From positions 1 through 21,480 of the forward strand of contig DATAYF010000638.1 in NCBI GenBank assembly GCA_036272735.1: a DNA stretch of 21,480 bases, given 5' to 3'. The notes beneath the pieces are model-generated. The model did not search any database and was not told the DNA's origin. It worked only from the letters and a program-made list of their open reading frames with translations. The translations under genes and the position numbers were made by a program. Below are positions 1 through 7,490 of the stretch, piece after piece (the first letter of the stretch is position 1; every line of letters begins with the position of its first letter). Origin of the DNA: DATAYF01 sp036272735. Lineage in GTDB: Bacteria > Chloroflexota > Ktedonobacteria > Ktedonobacterales > Ktedonobacteraceae.

Positions 1-124
1 AGATGCTATTGACCCTCCAGGTGCGGCCATGTAAATCAACAGTGACGACGGTTGCGACACTTTCATCAGCATCTTGCAATGCTACGGCTTCCATCACTTC
101 TTGGATGTCGGATGTCTTTTTCAT
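1..124 (-). CDS. Hypothetical protein, 5' part only (runs off window)
   Basis: Reading leftwards from an ATG at 124, an open frame of 41 codons continues to the window edge without a stop. It begins MKKTSDIQEVMEAVAL and ends in a segment containing DLHGRTWRV. A GAAGGGA ribosome binding site lies about 7 bases upstream, and a TATACT -10-like hexamer lies at 145-150. The N-terminus looks like a short amphipathic helix followed by a beta strand, but I do not recognise the family. The good ribosome binding site and the protein-like composition are the reasons for calling it. The product and full length cannot be judged because the rest lies outside the window. Confidence 0.5.
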   Translation of the reverse strand, partial: MKKTSDIQEVMEAVALQDADESVATVVTVDLHGRTWRVNSI

Positions 125-339
125 CGGTGTCCCTTCGTGTATAGAGTATACCAGAAGACCACAGCCGCCGATTAATATGGGGTGGGGCTACCAGGAGCAG
201 GTGGAGTCAGGTCTAGTCACGGCGCGGCCCGATAGGAAGCAAGCGGCGATATGGGAGAGGCGGCTTGAATATCTCCCTACAGGATACACACCGTATCCGG
301 TAGTAGAGGCGGTGGAAGATGCCAAGCCGCAATTGGCGT

Positions 340-368
340 AGCATAATGGGTACAGCGGGATGTGTCAA
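340..368 (-). promoter_or_regulatory. Candidate sigma70-type promoter reading leftwards
   Basis: On the minus strand TTGACA (363-368) is followed after exactly 17 bases by TATGCT (340-345), a perfect -35 and a 4/6 -10. It points towards the partial gene starting at 124, which would give a leader of about 200 bases with no convincing gene in it. The rest of the 125-621 stretch holds a 16-bp palindrome and a terminator but no supported gene. Confidence 0.35.
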
Positions 369-431
369 CCTTGACGGGACAAATAGAGCAAGATGGGAGA
401 GTATAGCCTACAATAAGTCCTAATCTCTCAA

Positions 432-447
432 ACTGGTATATACCAGT
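432..447. repeat. Perfect 16-bp palindrome (operator or recombination-site candidate)
   Basis: The sequence ACTGGTATATACCAGT is its own reverse complement. Seven bases of one arm, ATACCAG, recur at 148-154, overlapping the -10-like hexamer of the partial gene at 1-124. A shared half-site near a promoter suggests an operator. The position between that gene and an integrase also allows a recombination site. No target is established. Confidence 0.35.
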
Positions 448-520
448 GTGTGAACCACAGGTACCAATATGACTTCACACGCGCGAACGCCGATTGCAAG
501 CCAGATCACGAGCAAGCGAG

Positions 521-569
521 CAATAAAATACCCCCTCCTCATGTACCCATGACAGGCCATTAGAGGGGG
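521..569 (-). terminator. Rho-independent terminator of the recombinase gene
   Basis: On the minus strand CCCCCTC (563-569) pairs with GAGGGGG (531-537). The loop contains a smaller TCATG/CATGA hairpin. The stem is followed directly by TATTTTATT. It lies about 50 bases after the stop codon of the recombinase, in the right orientation. Confidence 0.5.
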
Positions 570-621
570 ATTTATGGTGATATTCAGGCCATTTAGTCAG
601 GATAAAGCCACAGTTTAGCAC

Positions 622-1320
622 CTATATCTTGATGTATTGGCTGCTTCCTGTGCCCGGCTTGATATGGGCATAGCGCGTAGTGGTCACGAGGGACGAATGC
701 CCTAGCGACTCCTTAACGACGTGGATAGGCGCGCCATTGTCGAGCGCATGAGAGGCGTTAGAGTGTCTTAGCCAGTGAGGAGAGACGTTGCCATCGATGC
801 CCGCCCGTTTCGCAGCGTCCAGGGTTAGCCGCTCTACCTGGCGCGTATCCATCGGGACCGTTCCATTCTTGCCCTTGCGTGATCGGAACACATAACGGTC
901 CTTCCCCTGGTAATGCCCCTCTAGTTCTAGAAGCTCCTGATACATTCCCTGGCTGATCGGAACATACCTTTGCTTCTCTCCCTTGCCCCATAATGAGAGT
1001 ATCGCGCCCGTCTCAACTTCTCGGACATCTTCCCACTTCAAAGCAACTATCTCACTGACACGTAAACCAGCGTGATAGAGCAGTCGGAAGAGAGCATGAT
1101 CACGTCTATTGGTAGTCCTGTCAATCAGCCTGATAACTTCTGCTTCTGATAGTATCCTCTGTGCCAATTCGTCCCGTGCCTTGGGTGCACTGAGCGCTTG
1201 CCCTAGATTGATCTGCATATACCCAAACTTGACAGCGAATGAAAAGAGAGACTTGATAGCATTGATAGCTAGCGCATTGCTTCCATCACTCCCTGTAAGC
1301 GTGTCCACATAGGCCACCAC
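622..1320 (-). CDS. Tyrosine recombinase/integrase, catalytic domain (N-terminally interrupted)
   Basis: This frame encodes 232 residues from a GTG at 1320. It carries the full catalytic set of the XerC/D-type phage integrase family: Arg87 in GLRVSE, Lys113 in GKGEK, His182 and Arg185 in HWLRH, His208 in LGHSS and nucleophile Tyr217. Such enzymes are normally about 290-300 residues, with an N-terminal SAM-like DNA-binding domain. Here only the end of that domain is in frame, beginning in the typical segment before AYVDTL. The missing part lies directly upstream in disturbed frames (see the entry at 1321-1493), so the GTG is probably not the natural start. If expressed, the product would lack most DNA-core binding contacts. 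It probably belonged to a mobile element. A terminator follows at 521-569. Confidence 0.75.
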   Translation of the reverse strand: MVAYVDTLTGSDGSNALAINAIKSLFSFAVKFGYMQINLGQALSAPKARDELAQRILSEAEVIRLIDRTTNRRDHALFRLLYHAGLRVSEIVALKWEDVREVETGAILSLWGKGEKQRYVPISQGMYQELLELEGHYQGKDRYVFRSRKGKNGTVPMDTRQVERLTLDAAKRAGIDGNVSPHWLRHSNASHALDNGAPIHVVKESLGHSSLVTTTRYAHIKPGTGSSQYIKI

Positions 1321-1493
1321 GTCGTCAAGGGTAAGCGCATAGAACGGCTTGCCCGCGCTTGCCCGAGGGCATAGGCATAGCGCGTATAGGCCCGGCGTGT
1401 GTGCTCTGAACGCTTGCTCATCGGCTATATACGGATGAGCTTATCACTCTCGTCTGGCTCCTGGACTATGGTTATAGCAGTTTCAGTATCCAT
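1321..1493 (-). pseudogene. Frame-disrupted N-terminal part of the recombinase
   Basis: A good start exists at ATG 1493, with GAGGA 7 bases upstream. It begins MDTETAITIVQEPDESDK and runs 22 codons to a TAG at 1425-1427. Beyond that stop, the same frame gives SEHTRRAYTRYAYALGQ, the classic integrase N-terminal signature (HTRRAY). The frame used by the catalytic part gives AGKPFYALTLDDVVAYVD, the expected continuation. From 1493 to the final stop is 872 bases, which would be about 290 codons after one net base change, the usual family length. I infer one intact ancestral integrase broken by at least one small indel. A sequencing error is the alternative. Confidence 0.6.
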
Positions 1494-1636
1494 CTTGATA
1501 TCCTCTTCTGAATGTCTGATTATTTGGGTATGATTGGCTGCTCTCGTGCTCGTGCTCTACGGCTAGATGAGCGGTGCAATCAATTGTATAATGCAAGAGA
1601 ACTATTCGATGCATTGGTGCGAGAGGAGAGAGCACG

Positions 1637-1831
1637 ATGAGAAAAGGCGCGGCAATCTTGCTGCTAAACATGTTGGCTTCCGAGCTTGGTTATACCATCG
1701 AGTGGCCCACCCCTGCCGAGGGTGAGCGCGCGGACGCTTTTCGCCTCGACAATTACGAGGGCGATACCTATGAATGTAACGGACCAGAAAGGTTCGAGCA
1801 AGCAGTAAAATGGCTACGCGCAAAAGTGTGA
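1637..1831 (+). CDS. Small hypothetical protein (64 aa)
   Basis: The ATG at 1637 is preceded by GAGGAGAG about 8 bases upstream. A TATAAT hexamer lies at 1587-1592, without a recognisable -35 box. The product starts with a short hydrophobic helix (AAILLLNMLASELG) followed by an acidic, aromatic-rich half containing YTIEWPTPAEGE and ending FEQAVKWLRAKV. It has no signal peptide cleavage pattern and no recognised domain. It is divergent from the broken recombinase, so it may be cargo of the same element. The ribosome binding site and protein-like composition support it as a real gene. The function is unknown. Confidence 0.5.
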   Translation: MRKGAAILLLNMLASELGYTIEWPTPAEGERADAFRLDNYEGDTYECNGPERFEQAVKWLRAKV

Positions 1832-1853
1832 GCTGGGGATACCCCCGATCCCG

Positions 1854-1872
1854 CCAGGGGTGCAGCCCCTGG
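1854..1872 (+). terminator. Hairpin after the small gene, weak terminator candidate
   Basis: CCAGGGG and CCCCTGG pair around a TGCAG loop, 22 bases after the stop of the small gene at 1637-1831. There is no U-tract after it, so intrinsic termination is uncertain. Confidence 0.3.
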
Positions 1873-2000
1873 ACCTTGCTTATGGGAATGTGTACATCTA
1901 CACGTGGCTGTGCATACGTGATATGATCTAGGGTCGTGTGATTTGGTATGTTATGACGATGAAATCTCGCGGCGTCTCCATTTGTTACAGAGAACAAAGA

Positions 2001-2039
2001 GCGTTTTTTGTTGTTGGCTTGGCTTTCCGCAAAAAACGC
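2001..2039. repeat. Inverted repeat in the fgd leader
   Basis: GCGTTTTTTG (2001-2010) and CAAAAAACGC (2030-2039) are perfect 10-base complements separated by 19 bases. They end 31 bases before the fgd start codon. Their location argues that the coding region begins at 2071 rather than at the in-frame TTG at 2008, which lies inside the left arm. It could be an operator or a leader hairpin. Confidence 0.45.
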
Positions 2040-2070
2040 GGCTTCGTACGAATTTAGGAGAAAACGTATT

Positions 2071-3084
2071 ATGGCAAATCATCCTTTAAAGCTTGGATAT
2101 AAGGCTTCGGCCGAGCAGTTCGGCCCACGTCAATTGTTAGATTTCGCGGTCGAGGCCGAAGAACAGGGCTTCGATAGCGTCTGGATTAGCGATCATTTTC
2201 AGCCCTGGCGGCACACCAATGGGCATGCGCCATTTGCCCTGGCCTGGTTGGGGGCGGTTGGCGAACGCACGAAGCGGATCGTGCTGGGAACGAGCGTGTT
2301 GACCCCGACATTTCGCTATCAACCGGCCGTGGTCGCTCAGGCGTTCGGTACATTAGGTTCGCTCTATCCCGGCCGCATCATCCTGGGTGTTGGTTCGGGC
2401 GAATCGTTGAACGAAGTGGCTGTCTCCGGTGTCGAGTGGCCTGAGGCCAAAGAACGGCTGGCGCGTTTGCGCGAGGCGGTGGCGATGATTAAACAGCTCT
2501 GGCGCGATGAACTGGTGACCTTCGATGGGCAGTATTACCACACGCTCGACGCCACGATTTATGATCGCCCCGATCAGCCGGTTCCTATCTATATCAGTGC
2601 TGGTGGTCCGGTTGCTGCCAGGTTCGCCGGTCGCGAGGGTGATGGTTTTATCTGCACCTCTGGGAAAGGCGATGAACTGTATCGCGATAAGCTGCTTCCG
2701 GCCGTTGAAGAAGGCGCGAAGCAGGCTGGTCGCGATCCCTCGACCATCGAGCGCACCATCGAGGTCAAGGTGTCGTTCGATACCGATTATAATCGAGCCA
2801 TGCAGGATACGCGTATCTGGTCAGCTCTGGCGCTCCCGGCTGAGGATAAGGCTGGTGTGCACGATGCTCGCGAGATGGAGCGGCGGGCTGAAAAAGTTGC
2901 CGATCAAGCGTACAAACGTTGGCTGGTCTCTAGCGATCCTGAAGAGCATATCGAGCAGATTCGCCCCTATATCGAGCTAGGCTTTACCCATTTGATCTTC
3001 CACGCGCCTGGCGATGATCAGTCCCGCTTCATGAAGCTGTACGCCAAGGAAATTCTCCCGCGTTTGCGTCAGCGCTTCAGCTAA
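2071..3084 (+). CDS. fgd: F420-dependent glucose-6-phosphate dehydrogenase
   Basis: The enzyme oxidises glucose 6-phosphate to 6-phosphogluconolactone and reduces cytosolic coenzyme F420 to F420H2. The 337 residues match mycobacterial Fgd1 almost end to end as I recall it: LGYKASAEQF (8-17), SDHFQPWRH (40-48), GERTKR, GTSVLTPTFRY (73-83), SAGGP (176-180), DGFICTSGKG (191-200), KRWLVSSDP and HLIFHAPGDDQ. The residues equivalent to Fgd1 catalytic His40, Trp44 and Glu109 are His42, Trp46 and Glu111, and a phosphate-binding Lys is present at 199. The start at 2071 is chosen because TAGGAG lies about 10 bases upstream and the Fgd family begins there. The upstream in-frame TTG at 2008 sits in a leader hairpin. 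The gene is apparently monocistronic, with a hairpin at 3206-3240. It implies F420 synthesis in the host and could feed other F420 enzymes. Confidence 0.9.
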   Translation: MANHPLKLGYKASAEQFGPRQLLDFAVEAEEQGFDSVWISDHFQPWRHTNGHAPFALAWLGAVGERTKRIVLGTSVLTPTFRYQPAVVAQAFGTLGSLYPGRIILGVGSGESLNEVAVSGVEWPEAKERLARLREAVAMIKQLWRDELVTFDGQYYHTLDATIYDRPDQPVPIYISAGGPVAARFAGREGDGFICTSGKGDELYRDKLLPAVEEGAKQAGRDPSTIERTIEVKVSFDTDYNRAMQDTRIWSALALPAEDKAGVHDAREMERRAEKVADQAYKRWLVSSDPEEHIEQIRPYIELGFTHLIFHAPGDDQSRFMKLYAKEILPRLRQRFS

Positions 3085-3205
3085 GACGCGCCGGGTTATG
3101 TGTTGAGTCGATGCAAGTCGATTTGTTTGAGTTGGGTCGAGCGGAAGTCCAGGTTTCGATGCATCCGTTGAGCCGGGCTGAGCGAGGCAAGCTCCCGCTC
3201 TACAT

Positions 3206-3240
3206 GCAGGAGAGGCAGAGGCTAGCTCTGTCTCTCCTGC
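3206..3240. terminator. Strong 15-bp hairpin, probable terminator after fgd
   Basis: GCAGGAGAG (3206-3214) pairs with CTCTCCTGC (3232-3240). After a G-U pair, CAGAG pairs with CTCTG around a GCTAG loop. It lies about 120 bases past the fgd stop, within an otherwise empty 344-base spacer (3085-3428). Only a short run of T follows, so termination is probable rather than certain. Confidence 0.45.
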
Positions 3241-3428
3241 GACTTTACCCTCACATCCTCCATTTCTTTGCCTTGTGCCCTGCAATAGTATCCTCTGTGT
3301 GCTCTCGTGCTGTGTTTCGTGGCATTGTGACTGCCCGTTTCTGCATGCTATGCTGTTCAGGTTAGTTATGACCGATACGGTAGGAGTATGTTGTCGAGAT
3401 AGAATGCTTTTGTGAGAAAGGGAGTTCT

Positions 3429-4724
3429 ATGCGAACTGCTAGCGCGCGACGCATTATTGAGCAGGCACAGCACTATATCCCAGGTGGTGTGAGCAGTGCC
3501 AATCGAGCTGTTGAGCCGAACCTTGTGTTTACCCACGCGCAGGGGGCGTATATGTTTGATGCCGAAGGACGCCGCTACATTGATTATCACGCCGCCTTTG
3601 GACCCCCGTTGCTGGGTCACTCCCATGCCGAGGTGGACCAGTGCGTCGTTGACGCGATTGGTTGCGGAGGTTTTGCCGCGTTGGGAGCCAATGACCTTGA
3701 AGCCCGATTGGCGGAGAAAATTTGCCAGTATGTTCCTTGCGCGGAGAAAGTCGTCTTTTGCAATTCTGGTTCTGAAGCGACCTACATGGCGTTACGGGTG
3801 GCAAGGGCGGCGACAGGGCGCGAGAAGATCATCAAATTCCAGGGTTGCTATCATGGTTGGCACGATGCTGTGTTGCTGAACTTTATCAGTGCGTCCGAAA
3901 AAATGGGGCAGAAGGACCCGCATTCCGCAGGAATGCTGCCACAAGCCATCGACAACACTTTCGTTTTGCCTTTTAACGACCTTGCCGCCGTGGCAGAGAC
4001 CTTACGTCACCATGGTCACGAGGTCGCTGCCATCATCCTTGAACCCATTCAACATAACATCGGCTGCATTCTTCCGCAACCTGGCTTCCTTGCAGGCTTG
4101 CGTGCGTTGACGCGCCAGTACGGTGTGGTGTTGATCTTTGACGAGGTGATTACTGGCTTTCGCCACGACCTGGGCGGATACCAGCAGGTCGCGGGCGTTA
4201 CACCTGACTTGACAACGATGGCGAAAGCGGTAGCGAATGGCTATCCGCTGGCGCTTTTAGCCGGACGTGCCGATCTGCTGGAGCATTGTCGGCCTGGCGG
4301 AGACGTTTTCATGGCAGGCACCTTCAATGCACACCCTGTCGGCGTAGCTGCTGCCCTGGCGACCCTTGGGATTCTGGCGCGACCTGGCACGTACGCCTAT
4401 CTTTTTGCCCTGGGTGAGCGTATGCGCGCGGGGTTGCGTGCTTTGTTGCAAAAACATGAAGTGCATGCGACGGTAGCCGGTTTTGGTTCGGTCTTTGTGA
4501 CGTACTTTATGCAGCCGCCCATTACCAGCTACACGGACCTGTTGCGCAACGATGCCGCGTTGTTTGTGACCTATCGTCGCAAGCTGATTGCTCGTGGGGT
4601 GTATAAACTGCCGGTGAACCTCAAACGCAGCTATATCGGTATGTCGCATACGGTTACTGATATTGATGAGACACTTGCCGCCGTTGACGAAGTGCTTAAA
4701 GAGCTTGTACAGGTGAGGGAGTGA
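3429..4724 (+). CDS. Class-III PLP aminotransferase, glutamate-1-semialdehyde aminomutase-like
   Basis: This 431-residue protein belongs to the fold-type I class-III aminotransferases and most resembles HemL, which converts glutamate 1-semialdehyde to 5-aminolevulinate. Visible features are the N-terminal IPGGVSSANRA motif, NSGSEA (112-117), YHGWHD (141-146), EP at 205-206, FDEVITGFR with cofactor-binding Asp238, the probable Schiff-base Lys266 in TMAKAVANGYP, and MAGTFNAHP near 303. GKIIGGGLP-type residues around the lysine of true HemL are replaced by AVANGYPLAL. It may therefore be a paralogue acting on another amino-aldehyde or amino acid. AAGGGAG lies just upstream of the ATG. It is followed after one base by a membrane-protein gene (TGATATG), so the two are surely co-transcribed. 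That argues for a specialised pathway rather than haem supply. Confidence 0.75.
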   Translation: MRTASARRIIEQAQHYIPGGVSSANRAVEPNLVFTHAQGAYMFDAEGRRYIDYHAAFGPPLLGHSHAEVDQCVVDAIGCGGFAALGANDLEARLAEKICQYVPCAEKVVFCNSGSEATYMALRVARAATGREKIIKFQGCYHGWHDAVLLNFISASEKMGQKDPHSAGMLPQAIDNTFVLPFNDLAAVAETLRHHGHEVAAIILEPIQHNIGCILPQPGFLAGLRALTRQYGVVLIFDEVITGFRHDLGGYQQVAGVTPDLTTMAKAVANGYPLALLAGRADLLEHCRPGGDVFMAGTFNAHPVGVAAALATLGILARPGTYAYLFALGERMRAGLRALLQKHEVHATVAGFGSVFVTYFMQPPITSYTDLLRNDAALFVTYRRKLIARGVYKLPVNLKRSYIGMSHTVTDIDETLAAVDEVLKELVQVRE

Positions 4725-4725
4725 T

Positions 4726-5973
4726 ATGTTGCTTGCTGGTATTATTCTTGCTCTGATTCTCGGTGGTGAACTGTGCGGCTACGTGTTTTTGCTGCCTGAT
4801 CCCTCGTGGCAAGAGCGATCTCCCAATTTATTGCTGCGCTATATGGGGAGCCTGGCCTATGGCATCTCGTACCTGCTTTCACTTGCGCGTGCGCCGTTGG
4901 GGCTGGTGCCGTATCTCGTCAAGCTGTTTATCTTTTTCGGGCTGCGAATGCGCTATGAAGCACGGCACACCAGTTACTTACGCGAACTGCTTAATATGTT
5001 CGGTGACGCGCTCAACCTGGTTCTGAGCGTGCTTATCGTCTGGTGGTTGGTTGGCCCGCCGCGTTGGCAATGGTGGTGGGTGCTATGGTATCTGCCTGTT
5101 CTTGCGGAGTGCGTGCGTTTGGCTGCCGAGCGCATCCCGACCATTTTTAGTGCGGCCTGGCAGTTGATGCCGCATCGAGTGCTGGCCCGTCATCTACAGG
5201 AGCGTGCGCGGTCGCATTGGGCCTGGTGGCTGCTCTGGCACGGTTTCGCGCGATATTGCCGTTATTACACATTGAGTGATCGCGCCAGGGCCGCCTACGT
5301 GCTACAGGTGTTGAAGCAGCAGGCAGCGGGCGACCCAGCGGTAGTGCATGTGTTGTCTTACGTACATGCATTTCGCATAGTCGAACAAAAATATGCGCTA
5401 CGTGGCGGAATTGTGCGTGATGTTGCGCGTGGAGAAATTTTCATTCATGCCATTTGGACCGCCGACCCCTGGCTACTGATCGGCATGGCGCTGCGCCGTT
5501 CTGCTTGGGTGTTTGATCCGCGCTGTGTGCGCCGCCCATTCTACTATATGAGCGGTGCAAATCGTCTGACCTCGCTGTTTATACTGCGGCATGCGCACTA
5601 TAGTTGGCCGTATGCTATCTTCCAGTTCGGGCACGAGATCCGCGTGGCGCGCCTGCATTGTTTCTACGTGCTGTTACGCTGGTTTGGTTTCGATGTAGAG
5701 CGCAAAATATCGGCTGATGGCTCTTTTCATAACGACCAGGCTATCTTCTGGCTCAAGCGCCATTTTGAAGATCCTACGTTGACTATGCCACATTCTCTGT
5801 ATACCGATGAAGAGGTGATGTTGGAACTGCTGTCGCAGGATGTGGATGCTACGTTACCTTCTGCCCTGGATATTGCTGTGGCGTACACCTATCCTCTTTG
5901 TTACGTCGAAGAAGTGTTGCTGCCGCACTTACGTCGGACTGTTGCTGTGCTTGCAAGCAGTGATACGCTATAG
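4726..5973 (+). CDS. Unknown multi-pass membrane protein, second gene of aminomutase-like operon
   Basis: I do not recognise this 415-residue protein. It starts with a hydrophobic segment (about 2-20). Further membrane spans are plausible near 42-75 and 92-135, and a Trp-rich stretch lies around 100-170 (LIVWWLV, WQWWWVLWYLP, HWAWWLLWHGF). The C-terminal half (about 185-415) is more polar and looks soluble. It contains many aromatic, His and Arg residues, for example CRYYTLSDRARAAY and HAHYSWPYAIFQFGHEIR. GGGAG of its ribosome binding site lies within the end of the upstream aminotransferase gene, one base separates the two frames, and coupling is expected. The pairing suggests that the membrane protein handles or uses the product of the PLP enzyme. 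No substrate can be named from sequence. Confidence 0.7.
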   Translation: MLLAGIILALILGGELCGYVFLLPDPSWQERSPNLLLRYMGSLAYGISYLLSLARAPLGLVPYLVKLFIFFGLRMRYEARHTSYLRELLNMFGDALNLVLSVLIVWWLVGPPRWQWWWVLWYLPVLAECVRLAAERIPTIFSAAWQLMPHRVLARHLQERARSHWAWWLLWHGFARYCRYYTLSDRARAAYVLQVLKQQAAGDPAVVHVLSYVHAFRIVEQKYALRGGIVRDVARGEIFIHAIWTADPWLLIGMALRRSAWVFDPRCVRRPFYYMSGANRLTSLFILRHAHYSWPYAIFQFGHEIRVARLHCFYVLLRWFGFDVERKISADGSFHNDQAIFWLKRHFEDPTLTMPHSLYTDEEVMLELLSQDVDATLPSALDIAVAYTYPLCYVEEVLLPHLRRTVAVLASSDTL

Positions 5974-5996
5974 AATGAATAAAATAAAGGTAGCGT

Positions 5997-6074
5997 ATGA
6001 AAAGGGGGCGTATGAACTTCCTAGATACATTCGCATCTGCTGGGCGTGCACCTTCTTTTTTTATGCTCAAATAA
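5997..6074 (+). CDS. Possible 25-residue peptide in the treT upstream region
   Basis: An ATG at 5997 with AAAGG about 6 bases upstream opens a 25-codon frame (MKRGRMNFLDTFASAGRAP, then a short hydrophobic tail). A second ATG at 6012 is preceded by AAAAGGGGG. It is basic at the start and hydrophobic at the end. It could be a leader peptide or chance. Apart from it, the 5974-6196 spacer shows only an 11-bp palindrome (6079-6089) and AT-rich promoter-like sequence. Confidence 0.2.
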   Translation: MKRGRMNFLDTFASAGRAPSFFMLK

Positions 6075-6196
6075 CCTGTTCTGACAGAATGGATGTGACC
6101 TGACTGCGGATCATCGCGCGTCTGAGAGATATATAAATAGAATACCAATCATATAACGAAATGCCTTCCTAAAAATATTATGAGGAGTTTTATCAC

Positions 6197-7480
6197 ATGG
6201 ATCAAGCTCGGCAGTTACAGCGTTATGCACAATTCCTTGGTGATGAATATATCGCTCAGATTTTCCACATGGCCCAGGCGCTTGCCGGTATGCATGTTCT
6301 GCATTTGAACACCACTGCGCAAGGTGGGGGCGTCGCCACACTGCTTCAGACCTTGCTTCCATTGATGAACGAGTTGGGGGTCGAGCATAGCTGGCGCGTG
6401 GTTCAACTGGACGAGGGCGCGAATAAAGCGACGACCCATCTTGTCGACCTTTTGCAGGGAAATGAACCGGGTGAGCTTTCTACTGAAGAGCAACACGCCA
6501 TTATAGATGTGCTGAAGCGTGCTCCTGTCGAGCAGTTTATTGACGAAAATCATCCTGATACCGTTTGCGTGCATGATTTCCAACTGGCCCCCCTGGCAAC
6601 GCTGTTTACGAGCGTACAACCGGCTATGTGGTTTTGCCACATTGATACCGCGCACCCGAACGTCCAGGCCAAAAGCTATATCGAGCAGTTTCTAGGCCCT
6701 TATCGCGTGTATATGTTCAATTCGCAGCAATCCATTTTCCCTGAATTGCCTTCCGAAAAAACGCAGGTGGTCACGCCTAGTATCGATGCTTTTAGCAAGA
6801 AGCAGCAATACCTGTCGCCAGAGGATGGTCGTGCAGCTCTACAACGGTGTGGAATTGACACCAATCGTCCACTGATTACGCAAGTTTCGCGTTTTGATCG
6901 CTGGAAAAATCCCTGGCAGGTGATCGATATCTATCGTGCCGTCAAACGGCAGATGCCCACTGTTCAGGTGGCGCTGGTAGGAGCTATGGAGGCCGCCGAC
7001 GACGTCAGGGCGCGTGAAGTGCTAAAAGATGTGCACCACTACGCGGGTGATGATCCCGACATCCACCTGCTGTCCGATCCCCAGCTTATTCAGCACGACG
7101 AGGTCAACGCGTTTCAGCGTTACTCGAATGTAATATTACAGCGTTCGACGCACGAGGGATTTGGTTTAACTGTGACCGAGGCGATGTGGAAGTATCAGCC
7201 GGTGGTGGGTACGTCGGCGACCGGTTTGCGTCGGCAGATTGTGCACGAGCAGAATGGGTATATCGCCGACGATACCGACACGAGCGCCATGTACACACTC
7301 AAGTTGCTGCACGACCGCACTCTGCATGAACGTTTAGGCAAACAGGCACACCAGTGTGTGCAGGACAACTTCTTGTTTCCGATGATGGTGCGCGAATATC
7401 TGGTGGCACTGTTCAAGACGCTTGGACATACACTACCGGATGAAACAACGGATATAGTGCCGTCGTTAGAGAAGCATTAG
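6197..7480 (+). CDS. treT: Trehalose synthase-like GT4 glycosyltransferase (TreT type)
   Basis: TreT makes trehalose from a nucleotide-activated glucose and free glucose in the cytosol. The 427-residue protein has the GT-B layout of family GT4. Its N-terminal domain contains VLHLNTTAQGGGVATLL (34-50, the family's conserved glycine loop), VHDFQLAP (about 126) and FCHIDTAHPN. Its C-terminal domain contains QVSRFDRWKNPW (about 234) and STHEGFGLTVTEAMWKYQPVVG (about 315), the donor-binding motif with the two conserved Glu residues. The wording EGFGLTVTEAMWK is typical of TreT rather than of generic GT4 enzymes. GAGGAG lies about 10 bases before the ATG. It is transcribed alone and ends in a long hairpin. 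Trehalose would serve as stress protectant or carbon store. A related GT4 with another acceptor cannot be excluded. Confidence 0.75.
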   Translation: MDQARQLQRYAQFLGDEYIAQIFHMAQALAGMHVLHLNTTAQGGGVATLLQTLLPLMNELGVEHSWRVVQLDEGANKATTHLVDLLQGNEPGELSTEEQHAIIDVLKRAPVEQFIDENHPDTVCVHDFQLAPLATLFTSVQPAMWFCHIDTAHPNVQAKSYIEQFLGPYRVYMFNSQQSIFPELPSEKTQVVTPSIDAFSKKQQYLSPEDGRAALQRCGIDTNRPLITQVSRFDRWKNPWQVIDIYRAVKRQMPTVQVALVGAMEAADDVRAREVLKDVHHYAGDDPDIHLLSDPQLIQHDEVNAFQRYSNVILQRSTHEGFGLTVTEAMWKYQPVVGTSATGLRRQIVHEQNGYIADDTDTSAMYTLKLLHDRTLHERLGKQAHQCVQDNFLFPMMVREYLVALFKTLGHTLPDETTDIVPSLEKH

Positions 7481-7490
7481 ATAGATTTTG

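Noticed and set aside
3..341. Plus-strand 112-codon frame at the left edge
   Set aside because: The composition is not protein-like. The minus-strand partial gene at 1-124 has a proper ribosome binding site and a plausible N-terminus.
215..342. Minus-strand frame of about 43 codons from ATG 344 with a CVSC motif
   Set aside because: No ribosome binding site, and its start overlaps the -10 box of a better-supported promoter.
553..596. Short direct repeat CAGGCCAT (553-560 and 585-592) beside the recombinase
   Set aside because: Only 8 bases with slight extension. Not enough to claim an attachment site or repeat array; no CRISPR-like spacing anywhere in the window.
2008..2070. N-terminal extension of fgd from a TTG at 2008
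   Set aside because: The family starts at the LGYKASAEQF region, the ribosome binding site is placed for 2071, and the extension lies in a leader hairpin.
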